Source: Harmothoe impar (lineage: Eukaryota; Annelida; Polychaeta; Phyllodocida; Polynoidae). From it: 64,000 bases of DNA. The notes beneath the pieces are model-generated. The model saw nothing but the letters and a program-made list of their open reading frames with translations. It did no database searches and was not told the origin of the DNA. The translations under genes and the position numbers were made by a program. Location: contig OX381714.1 in the NCBI GenBank assembly GCA_947462335.1, positions 21,610,618 through 21,674,617 on the forward strand, written 5' to 3'. Shown here piece by piece: positions 12,591-25,061 of this stretch (positions are counted from its first letter, which is position 1; the number at the start of each line of letters is the position of its first letter).

Positions 12591-13716
12591 ATACCTTTAG
12601 AAATGTTGTTAGTAATATGGAAACCATCTAACCCAATATAACTGCCTGTAGTTAGGTAGAATTATAATTTCATTTAGCTTTTTAGGTCAATAACATTAAT
12701 AATAGAATCAAAGGACACAGGTTTTCAGCAGTCGACACAGCCTAGGCTATTACCCGTTTGGGAAACCGCCCAGGATATCCTAGTCCACTTCAGGGGTAAG
12801 TCGAACAGCAATATTTACAAACAGCAGCTAAGATTTCATCTAGGTTGAGGTCCAAATGCCCAACTAGAGTTGTAATTTAGGCAGGAAAGAGGGTTATTGA
12901 TTGATAAAATAATCCACACTGGTAAGAATAAGTCCCCAATTTTAATTATTACTCTTCAATCTACAAAGTCACAAGGGAAACCCCGGTATTGCATGAACTC
13001 CACTCAATCCCCGTGCGACCTGGCCCTATTTCTAATCATCTCTACTGTACTGTACTACTGGAATGCTGCAGTCCCTTTATTTGGATGTATTGCAAGAGCC
13101 TTTGGATTTAAGCAACTTAAGAAATTAATTGAATAATGGCTTTCACTCAACAATCTGAAGCAACTTCATGAAACTGAACTTACATTTGCGTTAAGCTGCT
13201 GTAAGAAGTAATGTTTGCTTAAAGTTTCCTAAATACAAAGGGTCATGCATGAATGTTCATCTGAAAATCTCCTCCACATCTCCACGCCATGTCCTCCTCT
13301 CCTCATCTCTCCTCATACAAACTACCACATACTGTATGCTGAAGTCTCAAAATACACTACTTTACATATTGGTCATTTCAATAATCAATTGTTCACTTTG
13401 TAATGTTAAGCAGGTATAACATGTACAGTAATAATTGTGCTATAGTCTGACATAAGGGATTTGCGCTAATTGCGTTGAATGCAGTAAATCCTTTTTTTTC
13501 AAATATGTAGTGAAAAAATTTAAGCTCATCAATACTTAACCAGATATGGGTACACGGCCTGAATCACACCTTGTTAGTCTACATATACAGTGACGTATGT
13601 TAACTTATTTAAGGGATGTTTAGTGCTAGTGCTATTCCCTAGGTCACTATGGTGCAGCCCTGGGGTTAAAATCGTTTTTAACGTCGCATGTAAAGTTTAT
13701 CCTTTGTATTGACCAG

Positions 13717-15028
13717 GTGGACATGCGGCATCTGTGGAGCGAGCGTCTTGGGCTGGGGGAGGTGGACCCCATTGAGCACTCCATCGATATCAGAAACTTC
13801 TACAGGTCCACAGAGTGGGATCTTATGTCCATCCCAGGCGTTAAGAACATCATCTTCTATCCATGCTGTACAGAACCCTACCCAGACATCACCTTCAACT
13901 TAACCATCCGGAGGAAGACCCTGTTCTACACCATTAACCTACTGGTGCCATGCCTGTCCATCAACATGCTGACGTGTCTCACTCTCTACCTGCCCAGTGG
14001 TGGTGGGGAGAAGATGTCGCTGTGTCTCACCATCCTGCTGTCACTCTCCATGTTCCAGATGTTACTGCTTGAGCTCATCCCGGCCACCTCACTCAAAGTC
14101 CCCTTAATGGGCAAGTACATCCTCTTTACAATGGTGTTTGTGTCATTTTCAGTAGTGCTGTCTGTGTTCACATTAAATGCCAACTTCCGCTCATCAGCCA
14201 CCCATGAGATGCCCAACTGTACACGGAAGCTCTTCCTGGACATCCTCCCACGACTCCTGCTCATGAACAAACCACAGTGGTATAAAGACCCAGATGAGGA
14301 TGAGGAGGAATACTACTCTGAATGGAACAACCCTGAGAATGATTTAACCCGATTTGATGTCAATGCCCATGTTCAGGAGAACCACACGATGAGATCCCAG
14401 ATGGATGCAGATTTGGAGGGTCCATACCAGAGACGGTTCCCCCCTGTACAGAGTACCTTCATCGGTGCTGACCGGTTGTGGCAGGACACCAACATGTCAC
14501 CCTTCTGTGAAGCCTGCGCTAAGCGAGAGGCAGGTGGCAAGCGCTATCCACTCCAGGTAGAAAAGGCACTGGAGGGTATACAGTTCTTTGCCAAGCATCA
14601 CAAGGATGAAGATGAAAATACCCTGGTGAGAGTTTTTTGTTATATTGTCATATTTATAGTCACATTATAAAGAAATTTGTGGCCATTATTCATATTCGAA
14701 CAGGACCAAATAAATTTATCCCGTTTTTAATGAAGAATCCAGCTTGTTACGCTGCCAGCCATCATAGTTTGAACCCTACTGGATGCTGTATAGTGGGAGG
14801 GGGACACACAACATTTGGCACAATCATGTCAAATTCCACCAACCCCTCCTCTTACCTTATGTGAATACAGATGCTTTCTGTGTGTTTCAGATAGTGGATG
14901 AGTGGACATACACAGCGCTGGTGCTGGACCGCATTCTGTTCTGGACCTACCTGTCAGTCTGCACAGTTGGCGGTGCCAGTATCCTGCTTAATGCACCCAT
15001 GCTTTACTCCTTTAAGGATGCTCTGTAG
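13717..15028 (+). CDS. nAChR pore cassette 2 (TM1-TM4), two exons
   Basis: Exon 13717-14625 (303 codons) follows a gaccag acceptor, starts VDMRHLW in phase 0 and ends before GTGAGA in phase 0. It has loop C FYPCC, TM1 (NLLVPCLSINML), TM2 with E-1', L9' and E20', and TM3. Its cytoplasmic loop contains MRSQMD and an FCEACAKR motif, and it ends in the MA helix (ALEGIQFFAKHH). Exon 14891-15028 after tgtgtttcag encodes IVDEWTYTALVLDR and TM4 and stops at TAG. It has no signal peptide, no ligand-binding domain and no visible promoter of its own. It would join in frame to the Cys-loop exon at 2139-2319. The reading frame and splice sites are intact, which argues against a decayed pseudogene. Confidence 0.9.
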
Positions 15029-15082
15029 GCCTGTATAATAAGTACAATTTAAAAAAAAAACACTGGTATGGTTTAAATTGGA

Positions 15083-15211
15083 TAAACCATATCCATCGGG
15101 TTGCAGGTATGATATTGGCTTAGTCATGGCTGAGTACACTTGTATGTGACTCGTGATCAGCCCTGACTGTCACCAAGATAATGCATGCAACCCGATGGAT
15201 GTGGTTTGACT
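15083..15211. repeat. Inverted repeat just 3' of cassette 2
   Basis: The arms AAACCATATCCATCGGGTTG (about 15083-15104) and CAACCCGATGGATGTGGTTT (about 15188-15210) are near-perfect complements around a loop of about 85 bp. It looks like a small MITE in the 3' flank or UTR. Confidence 0.7.
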
Positions 15212-15869
15212 ACTAATGTGGTTTGACTACTACATACATGGCACCTACTGGCGCTAAACACCAGGTGGTGCTACAATTGGTTTTCATGCTAACCCTTAAT
15301 ATCGCCATATCTTGGACGTTTGCATATCGCAACAATGATATTAACAGATATAGTTGGCCCCATGGAAAGCAGCCTCAAATACTCACATGAATACCATTCA
15401 TGCTCTGGCCATTTCAACTTGGGTCTTGATACAAGTCCTCTTGTGCAGCCATGATCTGTACGATGTATACATACAGAGAGATATAAAACAGCTACTTCTG
15501 CAAGGGCACTAGTGGCAGTGGCATGATATAAAGATACCAGTATTGTAGGAAGGGAAAGGGGGGAAGGTCTGAATATTGGCTGCTGACCCTCCACAATAAC
15601 TGCCTTTGCCCTATGTAAGACATTCAGACAAGGGTGATAGTGCCAGAGGGACAGGTGTAGGCCAGGCCCTCTAATCAGTGCTCTATGGGGCCCAAACACT
15701 TCTTTTCTATACATAATGCTGTCAGTACCAAATAATGAAATTAGCTTAGGTTGAAAGAAAGTAGGTCAGTATGGCAGATATATTTTTATCACGAAAGCAT
15801 AGTGTAGTGGTATAGTGACATGAACTATGGTCATCTTACCTGTGACAAGGAATGTTCCGGAAACTGTAC

Positions 15870-16095
15870 TACCGTAAAACCTCGCGTATAAGCCTAACTC
15901 GCGTATAAGCTGCACCCCCAGTTAAGGCCGATTCTATAAGCCGCACTGGCGATCTGAATGTGCCGATTTTAGCACTGTATCATAGTGGCAAAAACTCGCG
16001 TATAAGCCACACCCCGGCCCTGGGCCGATCCTATAAGCCGCACCGCCGATCTGATTCAGGTACTAGCCGCGGCTTATACGCGAGGTTTTACGGTA
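15870..16095. mobile_element. MITE with TACCGTAAA termini, copy 2
   Basis: Starts TACCGTAAAACCTCGCGTAT and ends with the exact inverted counterpart ATACGCGAGGTTTTACGGTA. The word CGCGTATAAGCC is repeated three times inside, and TATAAGCCGCAC twice. The outer terminus is shared with the element at 1658-1872, but the internal sequence differs. Confidence 0.85.
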
Positions 16096-19000
16096 AATAC
16101 TATATATTGATAATGAATGTACCATCACCCCGATGTATATAATAAGACTTACAGGAATTCATTGTTGGATTTGATCTCAGAATATTTTTTACTTTATATC
16201 AAGCATTTAATCAATTTCTTTTAACCTTATAACCATTAAGGACTCAAGGCGTCTTGTTGATTGTTCCGATGGGAGTGTATCAACCCAGTATGGGATCACC
16301 GTAACAAGTCACCACCAGTTAGAGCGATATAGTACATACTATGACATCCTTAAATGGTTAGGCATCTCCAGTATTATCCAGAGCAGTAACCCTTGTATAA
16401 ATTGATATTATTTCTGGACAGTAACACCATTATGTTTGTCTTGTGTCTTGTGTGTATTGTCTATATTTCATAAGGATATATTTGAAATGAGTAGTAGTTT
16501 TCCAATTGGGTGTGATCGCACAGTTCTTGTTATTGAGGTGTTTCTAAATGCCACTCCTTTAGGTAGGTCCTTATGTGTTTAGTGGACCACTCTGACACCA
16601 GGATCCCAGGGCACCACAAGGCTTATCATGGTTGCCCAATTTCTTTTGAGCGATAGAAAGCTTCAGACACCTTACATTGGGAACTAATATGTATGTATAA
16701 AAATGTATGTCTGCAGTTATATGAGACAACCCATGGATTAATCCCTAAATGATGACATGTATGTATTGGAATTGTATCAGTCCTCGCAGGCTTGGTATGG
16801 TATTTATGCAGCACTTGCTGTATTCACAGTCGTGATCATTGTGTCCATGAATTACCCTCCTAGCATGTATTCTACCACACCTATGTATGTTACAGTGACC
16901 CTAGTCGATGTGCTAGTGTCTACAAGACTGTTATTTACTGTTTGTATGATGACATATCTTTTCCATTGTAGTACCTCACCATGTACTAATAAAGTGTACC
17001 AAAAAAATAAACGGGGCCTTGATTTCATTTTTATTGCTCTATTGGATGGAATGTGTATGCATCTGTTGTGGGCTTTTATTTATTATATACTCCTTTTCAT
17101 TCATTTTGTTGTTTTCAGTTTTCATGCCATAATTGAGATTTCATTCACGAATAGAAAGCAGAGATGCATGCAATGTGTTATAATCAAAAATGTATTAAAT
17201 GGTATTCGTTGTCATGTATAGTGGGTAAGTTACATGACATTCATCTTTTATTTGATAGTCTTTCTGTTTCTGATGGGGGTGTCATAAGATAGGCCCTCGA
17301 AGGCCCATCTTTAAACCCAAAACCTATTCTATGATGAAAGAGTATTAGATACTAAACAATAAAAAATAACCCATACAGTACATCCTAACGAACCATCCAT
17401 TGACATGAAAATAAAACACATTTTAGAAAATAAAAGACTCAATTAATCAAAAGTAGGAAGATTTATTGACTTCAGTGGCTTCTCCCATAGCACCTAAACC
17501 ACCATGAAGATTCCCAACAAGTGTTTGCTGAAACAATCAATTTTCTATTCAGAAGTGTTAAGCGATAAAATCAAGATTGCGAAGTTGTTTGAAATGTCGT
17601 AGAACACTTCACTTTAGTTTCATCAAGCATATGTTGTGATTCTTGCTCTTTTCTCCTGAAATGATATAATCTCTCTCTCCAAATTTAAATGTGATTTTTG
17701 TCCAATTCGTGAGGTTTATCCTACCTTATGATGTAGAAATTATAAAATCCGATTCCAGAGTTGGATCCTAGTGAAAGCATTTCATGTTCCATGCTTGGGG
17801 CTTTCTCGATATCCTCCAGAATATCAACAGTTAAGATAAATGATAAGATCAAATTGTTCCACAACTATACATGGGATATGAAATGCTTCAAGGTATGGTA
17901 TTAGATATTGGTGAGATAAGATTAACTATTTCCCCCTCTTCAGTTGATTCACTCAATTCAACAATTCCCAATCATAAAAAAAAAATTAACGGGGTCAGAA
18001 ATAATGGCTACATTTTTTCTGGTCCCACCACACTTTATGATACATCTGAAATTAATAAATTCATGGGATGGTCAATGTAAATATGCGCTGTGGACGTTGT
18101 CTTCGATGTTATCACCTGCCGCTCTTGAAAACAGCTACGACAGCTAGTAATTGATGGCTATGCGGCTTTAGGCCTGTTTATTTGGCTCTTGAATGATCAG
18201 ATCTAACCAGTCAGGAGTAAATGGAGCTGGATGTCTTGTCTCTCCTCGGCCCCTTTAAAATATGCTATATTTTCATTACCTCAATTATTATGCTATAGTA
18301 TTATCTAGTGAATAAAACATTCATTTTTACTAATTTCTTTCTCTCTAGATATATAGTTTCATTAAATTAGTGGTATACTTTGGTTAGATAGAACTACATT
18401 CTAATTCATAATGTTAACTCTGTTTATTAGTTAATCTTTTAGTTTCTCAGTTTTCATTTATCCTTTTCCTTCTCGCCTAGCCTAGATTTCCTCTTTAATT
18501 TGCCTTTCAGCTTTCTAACTCATAACCTACTGGGCAATGAGTCTATACAATCATTAGTGGTTCAACTATTACATATGTTATTATTAGATACATTTAGTAT
18601 GTAGAACCCTGAAAAAGAAATTTGCTAAAGCCCGTTGAGACCCTACTCATTGAAAATACCAACACTCGACATCAACTTGACACTTTCCCCCCGTCAGACA
18701 TACAACAACGGATTAGGATGTCTTAACAAGTAAGTCCAAAAGCACCCTTTTCAAATTCCAATAATGATAGATATGATTCTTGGTTGGGGCTCAGTCCTGC
18801 CAAAATCCAGATATTAACATAATCATCTACACTTTTAGTAAATTAAAGATACCCATTCCACAAACAAGATATAAACTGCCACCTGGCATGATTAAGTTAT
18901 GCACAAATCAGTTGAACACTGAAAGTCCAGCAAAAGCAATGCTATCAAAGCTTTTACAGATTAAAATTGAATGCACTTGTAACCCTTCAATAACATTTCT

Positions 19001-19237
19001 GTGGTAGTATGTTGAGGAGTGTTAACTATTGAGCTCTGCGGCAAGAAAGGGAGACTTAGTCTGGAAGTTGTTGAAGATGTTTCATAAAATGAATGAGCAT
19101 ATTGCTGGTAGAATTCAGAATGCAACACTTTGAGAAAAGTTACCCTTATATGCCGAATTGGTCTATAACATTCTGGTCTTCATATGTATCCAGGTACATG
19201 TAATAATTATATTGTTTCTGCTGCCTATTTCGGCCAG

Positions 19238-20572
19238 GTGGACTTGCGACATATGTGGACTGACAAGCTTGGCTTAGGCGTGCTTGACTCCATCGAGAAA
19301 GCAGTAGATGTTAAAGACTTCTACCTGTCAGCTGAGTGGGACCTGATAGCAGTGCCTGCAATAAAGACTGTTGTGGTCTATCCCTGCTGTGAACTCCCTT
19401 ATCCAGACATCACCTTCAACTTGACGTTCAGAAGGAAGACGCTTTTCTACACCGTCAACCTAATCATGCCGTGCCTGTCCATCAACATGCTGACCTGTGT
19501 CACCCTGTACCTGCCCAGCGCCAGCGGGGAGAAGATGTCGTTGTGTATCACGATTCTACTCTCACTGTCCATGTTCCAGATGTTGCTGCTAGAACTGGTG
19601 CCTCCAACCTCGATAAAGATCCCCCTGCTAGGGATGTACATCCTTTTCACTATGGTCATAGTGTCAGTGTCAGTGTTGGTGTCAGTAATAACGTTAAACG
19701 TCAACTTCCGTTCCACCGCCACACACAAGATGCACAAGTGCACACGGAAGCTCTTCCTGGAGATCCTCCCCCAGCTGCTGCTGATGCACAAACCACAATG
19801 GTACAAGGACACTGACGCCAATGAGGAATCCTACTGGTCAGAGTGGAACGACCCTGAATCTGACCTAACTCTGCATGACGGCAATGCAAGTGAAGAATAC
19901 GATAACCTGCCCATGAGGTCCCAGATGGATGCTGCCCTGGAGGACCCCTTCTCTACCCCGTACACCATACACAGCACCTTTCTGGGTGCCAACCGCTTGC
20001 TGCAGGACCTCAACGTGTCCATGTCCTGCCAGGCCTGTGCCCGGCAGCGCGCTGAGGGCCGCGTCAGGTTCCCAGTGCAGACTCAGCAGGCCCTGGAGGG
20101 AATGCAGTTCATCGAGAAGCACCACCAGGACGACGATGAAAGCAAAATGGTAGGGAATATTATTCTGTAAGGGGCAGGTTTCTAAACATATCATGCCCTT
20201 ATAGTCTTGCGATCTCTTTATCACTATGGTGAATAACTTTACTCTGAGCTAATTGTTATTGTATTGTCTTTTTCTCAACAAGACCATGATGTATGATTAC
20301 CCTTGTAAAAGAGAATAGCAAATTCATAATAATACCATCTGCAAACCCAAATCATATATAATTCTACCATAGAGTTAAATAGTAAATAATATGCCATCAT
20401 TCCCTGAACAAGCATTCTTTACGTCTTTCAGAACGCGATGGAGTGGACCTATGCAGCACTGGTGATAGACCGCATCCTGCTATGGACGTACGTGTCAGTG
20501 TGCACAGTTGGTGGGGCCAGCATCCTCCTCAATGCACCAGTCCTATACTCTTACCACACGCCTCTACACTGA
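19238..20572 (+). CDS. nAChR pore cassette 3 (TM1-TM4), two exons
   Basis: Exon 19238-20149 (304 codons, phase 0 at both ends, acceptor cggccag, donor GTAGGG) starts VDLRHMW and carries VYPCC in loop C. TM2 has E-1', L9' and E20'. The MRSQMD segment and an SCQACARQ motif lie in the cytoplasmic loop, followed by an MA helix (ALEGMQFIEKHH). Exon 20432-20572 after gtctttcag encodes NAMEWTYAALVIDR and TM4 and ends TGA. As with cassettes 2 and 4, no ligand-binding-domain exon precedes it. It is the only cassette in which the aromatic before the C of the cytoplasmic CxxC motif is replaced by Ser. It is intact and likely functional as an alternative 3' end or, less likely, as part of a separate gene with distant 5' exons. 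Confidence 0.9.
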
Positions 20573-23472
20573 AACTATGGCTCACCAAGGCATTATCCCA
20601 TTGATGAGAATTGAATCATAAAACTCTCCTATCTATTGCAAAGCCTTATTTCATTTCCCGAGACAAAGTACCCTGATCATCGAACAATTCCTGCACCAAC
20701 CACATTCCCCTTGCGTGTGATATTCTTGCCAGCCACTACCTCTCCCCATGCCCACGTACAGGGGAGGTACATGATAACATGTACCATGGCTACTTATCTC
20801 ACCTGTGGGAATGAAGTTTAATGCTACCACTATCCTCCAGCTTGAGGACCTTCTTGTATGAACCTTCGAAGAATCTTGTGACTCTATTGTTTAATTTGAA
20901 CCTATTTGTTATACTGTGTTATTGAGATTTGTGTGGTCTTTATCCATAACCTTCCCTGATCTAAATGTCTTATGATATATCATAAATGTGTATACCCCAC
21001 CAATGAATGGTTCGGACATTTCTGGTTATGAGTTTTGTTTGATTTGGAGTCTTTTTTATCATCTTTCAAGAATCTTAAGTTTATGGTGTTTTTTTACTTT
21101 TGTTTTGTGACCGTGATTTCTATCTCCGACTTATTGGAACAATTAATTGCCAAATTATGTTTAAGATGAGTTGGATATTTATTTTCCTAATATCCCCATA
21201 CGTTTCGTTCAGGAGTAGGTATAAGTCCACCAGAATTAAAGTGTTGCTTATGCAGAGTGATATAGAATTTGCCATGGTCTAAACATTATCATTTGGACAT
21301 TTGTTTTATTTCATTTGCTACTATACCGCCTTGTTTGGCCAATGACCATATTCAATAAGTTAAGAATTCTTTCAAATGTGTTACTTAGAGTTTGAATAAA
21401 CAGGAAAATGCAGAACAAATGCAGGACAAAACTAACAGATGACACTATCTATTTGTGTTAATATATTCATCCGGTAGTTGTGTTGGTAATGTTCATTTCA
21501 ATTATGTTGGTCACAATACTCTATTAAACTGCTGAAATACAATAATTGTACTCTCTCTTTTTCATTCACTTGTTATCTGACCATCGCAAGCAATGATTCC
21601 AAAGGATGATGGACGTCTTTCATCAGGACAGTTCTTACAACATCTCAGCTCACTGTATGACACTGTTCTCATATTTTATACTTTCCTTACCCGCCTCTCT
21701 TTTTTAGATCTATCCTCCTCATGTATCCGTAGATGTCTAATGATAATGATTATGTTTAGAAATCTGGGATGCAACTTCACTGAGATTTAACAATGGCTTT
21801 GACCGAAGGTTTTTGTAAAAACCCTTGACTTCATACTACTTCTGATATAGAACAACTTGTGTAGCTCTCATAATCAGATGTAGGAAAACCACTCAATAAC
21901 ATGGAATTTCTCATGCGTCTATTTTAGGACAGTGATTATTTAATGAAATACTTACATTATACTGCATAAACCCCAATAAGGCAAACAAGTACATTTTCAT
22001 TACCAGTTACACATGAAAACATAGCGTGGGGAAATTTTAGAAGTAACCAACAAAAATGTAGTTGGGTTGATCTGATCACCAATGTTGACATCCATGCCTA
22101 TACAACATAAAACCTAATGATACAAGTGAATGAAATAATGCAACATGTTTATATTATGTTATCGCTAATCAAAAGTGATTCCTGTATGGCATCTCATGTA
22201 TATATAAGAGAATACATATTTCACTAGGGCACATATAATATTTTCAAGTATAACTCTCATAACACTCTTTTAAAATTCAAAATGTGTACATTTGATGCTG
22301 TAATGATAGGTGTTTTATATGTGTGTAGTTAATGTAGTCTAGAAAGCCATGTAGACTTGTAGAAGACAATGTGCATCTTGTCGAAAGCTTGCTGCTAGGC
22401 AATAGTGTGCATGTAAAACATCATGCTGTTTGGCGATACGTATGGCTTCCCAGTGCCTTGGAAGTCATAGATCTATACACATGTATATGCAGATATAATG
22501 CAAGGATTGTATAATTCAGTGACCTTCTGGTTCATGTATATAGGGAATGTTCCATTAACTCTTTACATACATAGAACCACGTTTAAGGTAAGTTGTTTTC
22601 TGTGTGTAATAATGTATAGTACAATAATGATCTGACTAACACGAAATTTACATACTGGCTTTCCTGAAAAGTAACCTGTATCTAAACTATTATGTAAGAC
22701 CTTCCTTATCGTCCTTATCGTGAAGATAAAATACAGAAATTGAATAAATTTACTTCACAGGAATTCAGCAATCATCTTGCATAATTATAGAGTATTGTCT
22801 CATCTCCAATAGGGATGCCATGTGATAAGCATTGTTAGTCAACACTACACAGTATGGAATTACCTTAAGTATCACCTTTTCCCATTGCTGTAGTAGAGTA
22901 GAGTAAATACAATATGGTATGATGCTTGTCATTCCTCATTCATACAGTATCTATCTTGTTGTGTACACTCATTGGGCAGAAAATGGAACCGGTTGCAACA
23001 CCAGATTCAACCCCTTAAAATAGCCAACTTGCTTTTGGATATCATACAAGTAACCCAGCCAATAAAGAAAATGTGTTGTTTTACGTCAAATAAAATTTTT
23101 AACGGTATACAACATTTGGCCATAATAAGGAGTCATCGAGAAACGTTATGAAACGTTTACTGTGTGTTGTTTACACATTGTTTCGTTGAATGTCACACTG
23201 TAAACATATGCACTCCTTCTAAACTCAGCGGGGGGGGGGGTGTCTCTTTGATGAATTAGTGACAAGGCTATTAGAAAGGAATGTTCATAATATATATTTT
23301 GGAGTCAGATTTGATGGTGAAAGCTGTACATAAATCTGTAGGTGAACTGGGCTACTCCAAATTATAGTAACCTTGTAACATAATTCAGCTTTGAGGCTAC
23401 TTTGGGGTGTTTCTTCTGGTTCCACTTTCACAACCCAAGCAGACCATTTATTTGACTTACTACCCCTTGTAG
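20573..23472. other. Non-coding interval between cassettes 3 and 4
   Basis: AT-rich sequence with no exon that I can recognise and no ligand-binding-domain motif. A possible AATAAA lies near 21395, 0.8 kb after the cassette 3 stop. A G-run lies near 23229-23240. Otherwise I see nothing. Confidence 0.55.
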
Positions 23473-25061
23473 GTGGATCTGCGGCATATCTGGACAGACC
23501 AGCTGGGGCAAGGGGAGCTGGACCAGGTGGAGTACTCCATCGACATCAAAAACTACTATCGCTCAGCTGAGTGGGATTTGATTAACATTCCTGCGATTAA
23601 GACCATTGTCTTCTACCCGTGTTGTAAGGAACCCTACCCGGACATCACCTTCAACTTAACCATCCGGAGGAAGACCCTGTTCTACACCATTAACCTACTG
23701 GTGCCGTGCCTGTCCATCAACATGCTGACGTGTCTCACACTCTACCTGCCCAGCGACTGTAATGAGAAGATCTCTTTGTGTATCACCCTGCTGCTATCTC
23801 TCTCCATGTTCCAGCTGCTTATGATGGAGTTAATCCCAGCCACATCCCTCAAGGTGCCCTTAATGGGAAAATACATCCTGTTTACCATGGTCAGCGTGTC
23901 ATTGTCAGTGTTGTTATCAGTAGTGACGTTAAACGTGAACTTCCGTTCATCTGGGACTCACAAAATGCCTCACTTCACCCGTAGGATCTTTTTGGACATA
24001 CTCCCTCGCCTTCTGTTTATGAACAAACCCGAGTGGTACAAAGACCCTGATGACACTGAGGAATCTTATTGGTCAGATTGGAATGACCCTCAGAATGATT
24101 TAACTGAATATGAAGTCAATGCCCATATACGGGAGAACCATACTATGAGGTCCCAGATGGATGAGGATCTGGAGGACCCTTACTCCCAGCACTGTAATAT
24201 CCGGAGCACCTTTATTGGTGCAGACCTCTTATGGCGGGATACCAACATGGCTGACTTCTGTCAGGCATGCGCCAAGCGGCGAGTGGCAGGCAGGAAGTAC
24301 CCGATACAGGTGAACAAGGCCCTGGAGGGTATACAGTTTGTGGAGAACCACCACCGGGAGGACGATGACTGTCGCTTGGTATGTGTTTTCACTTTATTTT
24401 CAATTTATTGTGGTGACTTGAAAGGGCACAGTTTTCTCAAACAGGTGGAGGTCTTGTATAAGAGTAGGGTAAATGTAGGCCATTGCTTTATATCTCTAAA
24501 AAGTCCAGATCTAGCATAATTGAAGAACATATATGATGGCATTTTAATGAAAATGTAGGCCATAATATATGTGTATGAAATAGGTGTAGGACTTGTATAA
24601 GCGCAGGGTATACACATGTACAGGTGCGCTACTTTACTCATATCAGACCGCTGAAATTCTAGCTATTGCTGGGATCAGGGTCTTTCTAGACAATTTAATT
24701 AATGGTTCTTGACGGCCAATGGAATTACTGAAGCTATTTTGACCAGGACCTTTGGGACAGGGCTTCCTTTATTCAATAGCCCATGGTCACAAATAATTTG
24801 AGGACCTCAAAATGATATACAAATTCACCAACCTCCTCCCTCTCACCCTGTTGTTTAAAAGAATTACTACTCCCTGACTAAATCTATATACTTGTCCTAT
24901 ATATCCTATTTTGGTTCTTTCAGATCAAAGACGAGTGGAAGTATGCGGCGTTGGTGATAGACCGCATGTTGCTGTGGGTGTACGTGTCTATCTGTACAGT
25001 GGGTGGGGCCAGCATCCTCCTCAATGCACCCATGCTGTACACTGTGGACAATGCTCTCTGA
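23473..25061 (+). CDS. nAChR pore cassette 4 (TM1-TM4), two exons
   Basis: Exon 23473-24378 (302 codons, phase 0 at both ends, acceptor ccccttgtag, donor GTATGT) starts VDLRHIW. It has FYPCC in loop C, TM1-TM3, an EKISLC TM2 start with E-1' preserved, an FCQACAKR motif and the MA helix ALEGIQFVENHH. Exon 24924-25061 after gttctttcag encodes IKDEWKYAALVIDR and TM4, stop TGA. A 125-bp stretch over TM1-TM2 (23629-23753) differs from cassette 2 at only three positions, although the flanks are clearly more diverged. No further cassette follows before 27 kb, so this seems to be the last of the array. Confidence 0.9.

Larger units (their letters stand above)
6529..13716. other. Non-coding interval between cassettes 1 and 2
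   Basis: I read this 7.2 kb for ligand-binding-domain exons (FPFDEQ Cys-loop, W-x-P-D, signal peptide) and found none. It contains a possible polyadenylation signal AATAAA near 7094, three copies of the GCATCATG/TTAAAGG repeat, a tRNA-like repeat head near 10062, G-run and T-run simple sequence near 10916-10955, and otherwise AT-rich unique sequence. It behaves as an intron or intergenic spacer. Confidence 0.6.
15029..19237. other. Non-coding interval between cassettes 2 and 3
   Basis: Apart from the inverted repeat at 15083-15211 and the MITE at 15870-16095, I see no exon with nAChR features here. The open stretch on the minus strand at 15289-15714 shares a TAGAAAAGAAGTGTTTG-type segment with the hAT-like repeat at 53865-54212, so I regard it as repeat-derived. 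An open stretch at 16757-17221 is AT-rich and hydrophobic with no recognisable family. The rest is unique AT-rich sequence. Confidence 0.55.

Noticed and set aside
15289..15714. 141-codon minus-strand frame as a gene
   Set aside because: Part of it is shared with the hAT-like repeat at 53865-54212, and it shows no domain or splice context.
6529..23472. Separate ligand-binding-domain exons for cassettes 2-4
   Set aside because: I searched by eye for the Cys-loop (C-x13-C with FPFD), W-x-PD and signal peptides and found none. A profile search of the translated intervals is still needed to exclude a very diverged exon.
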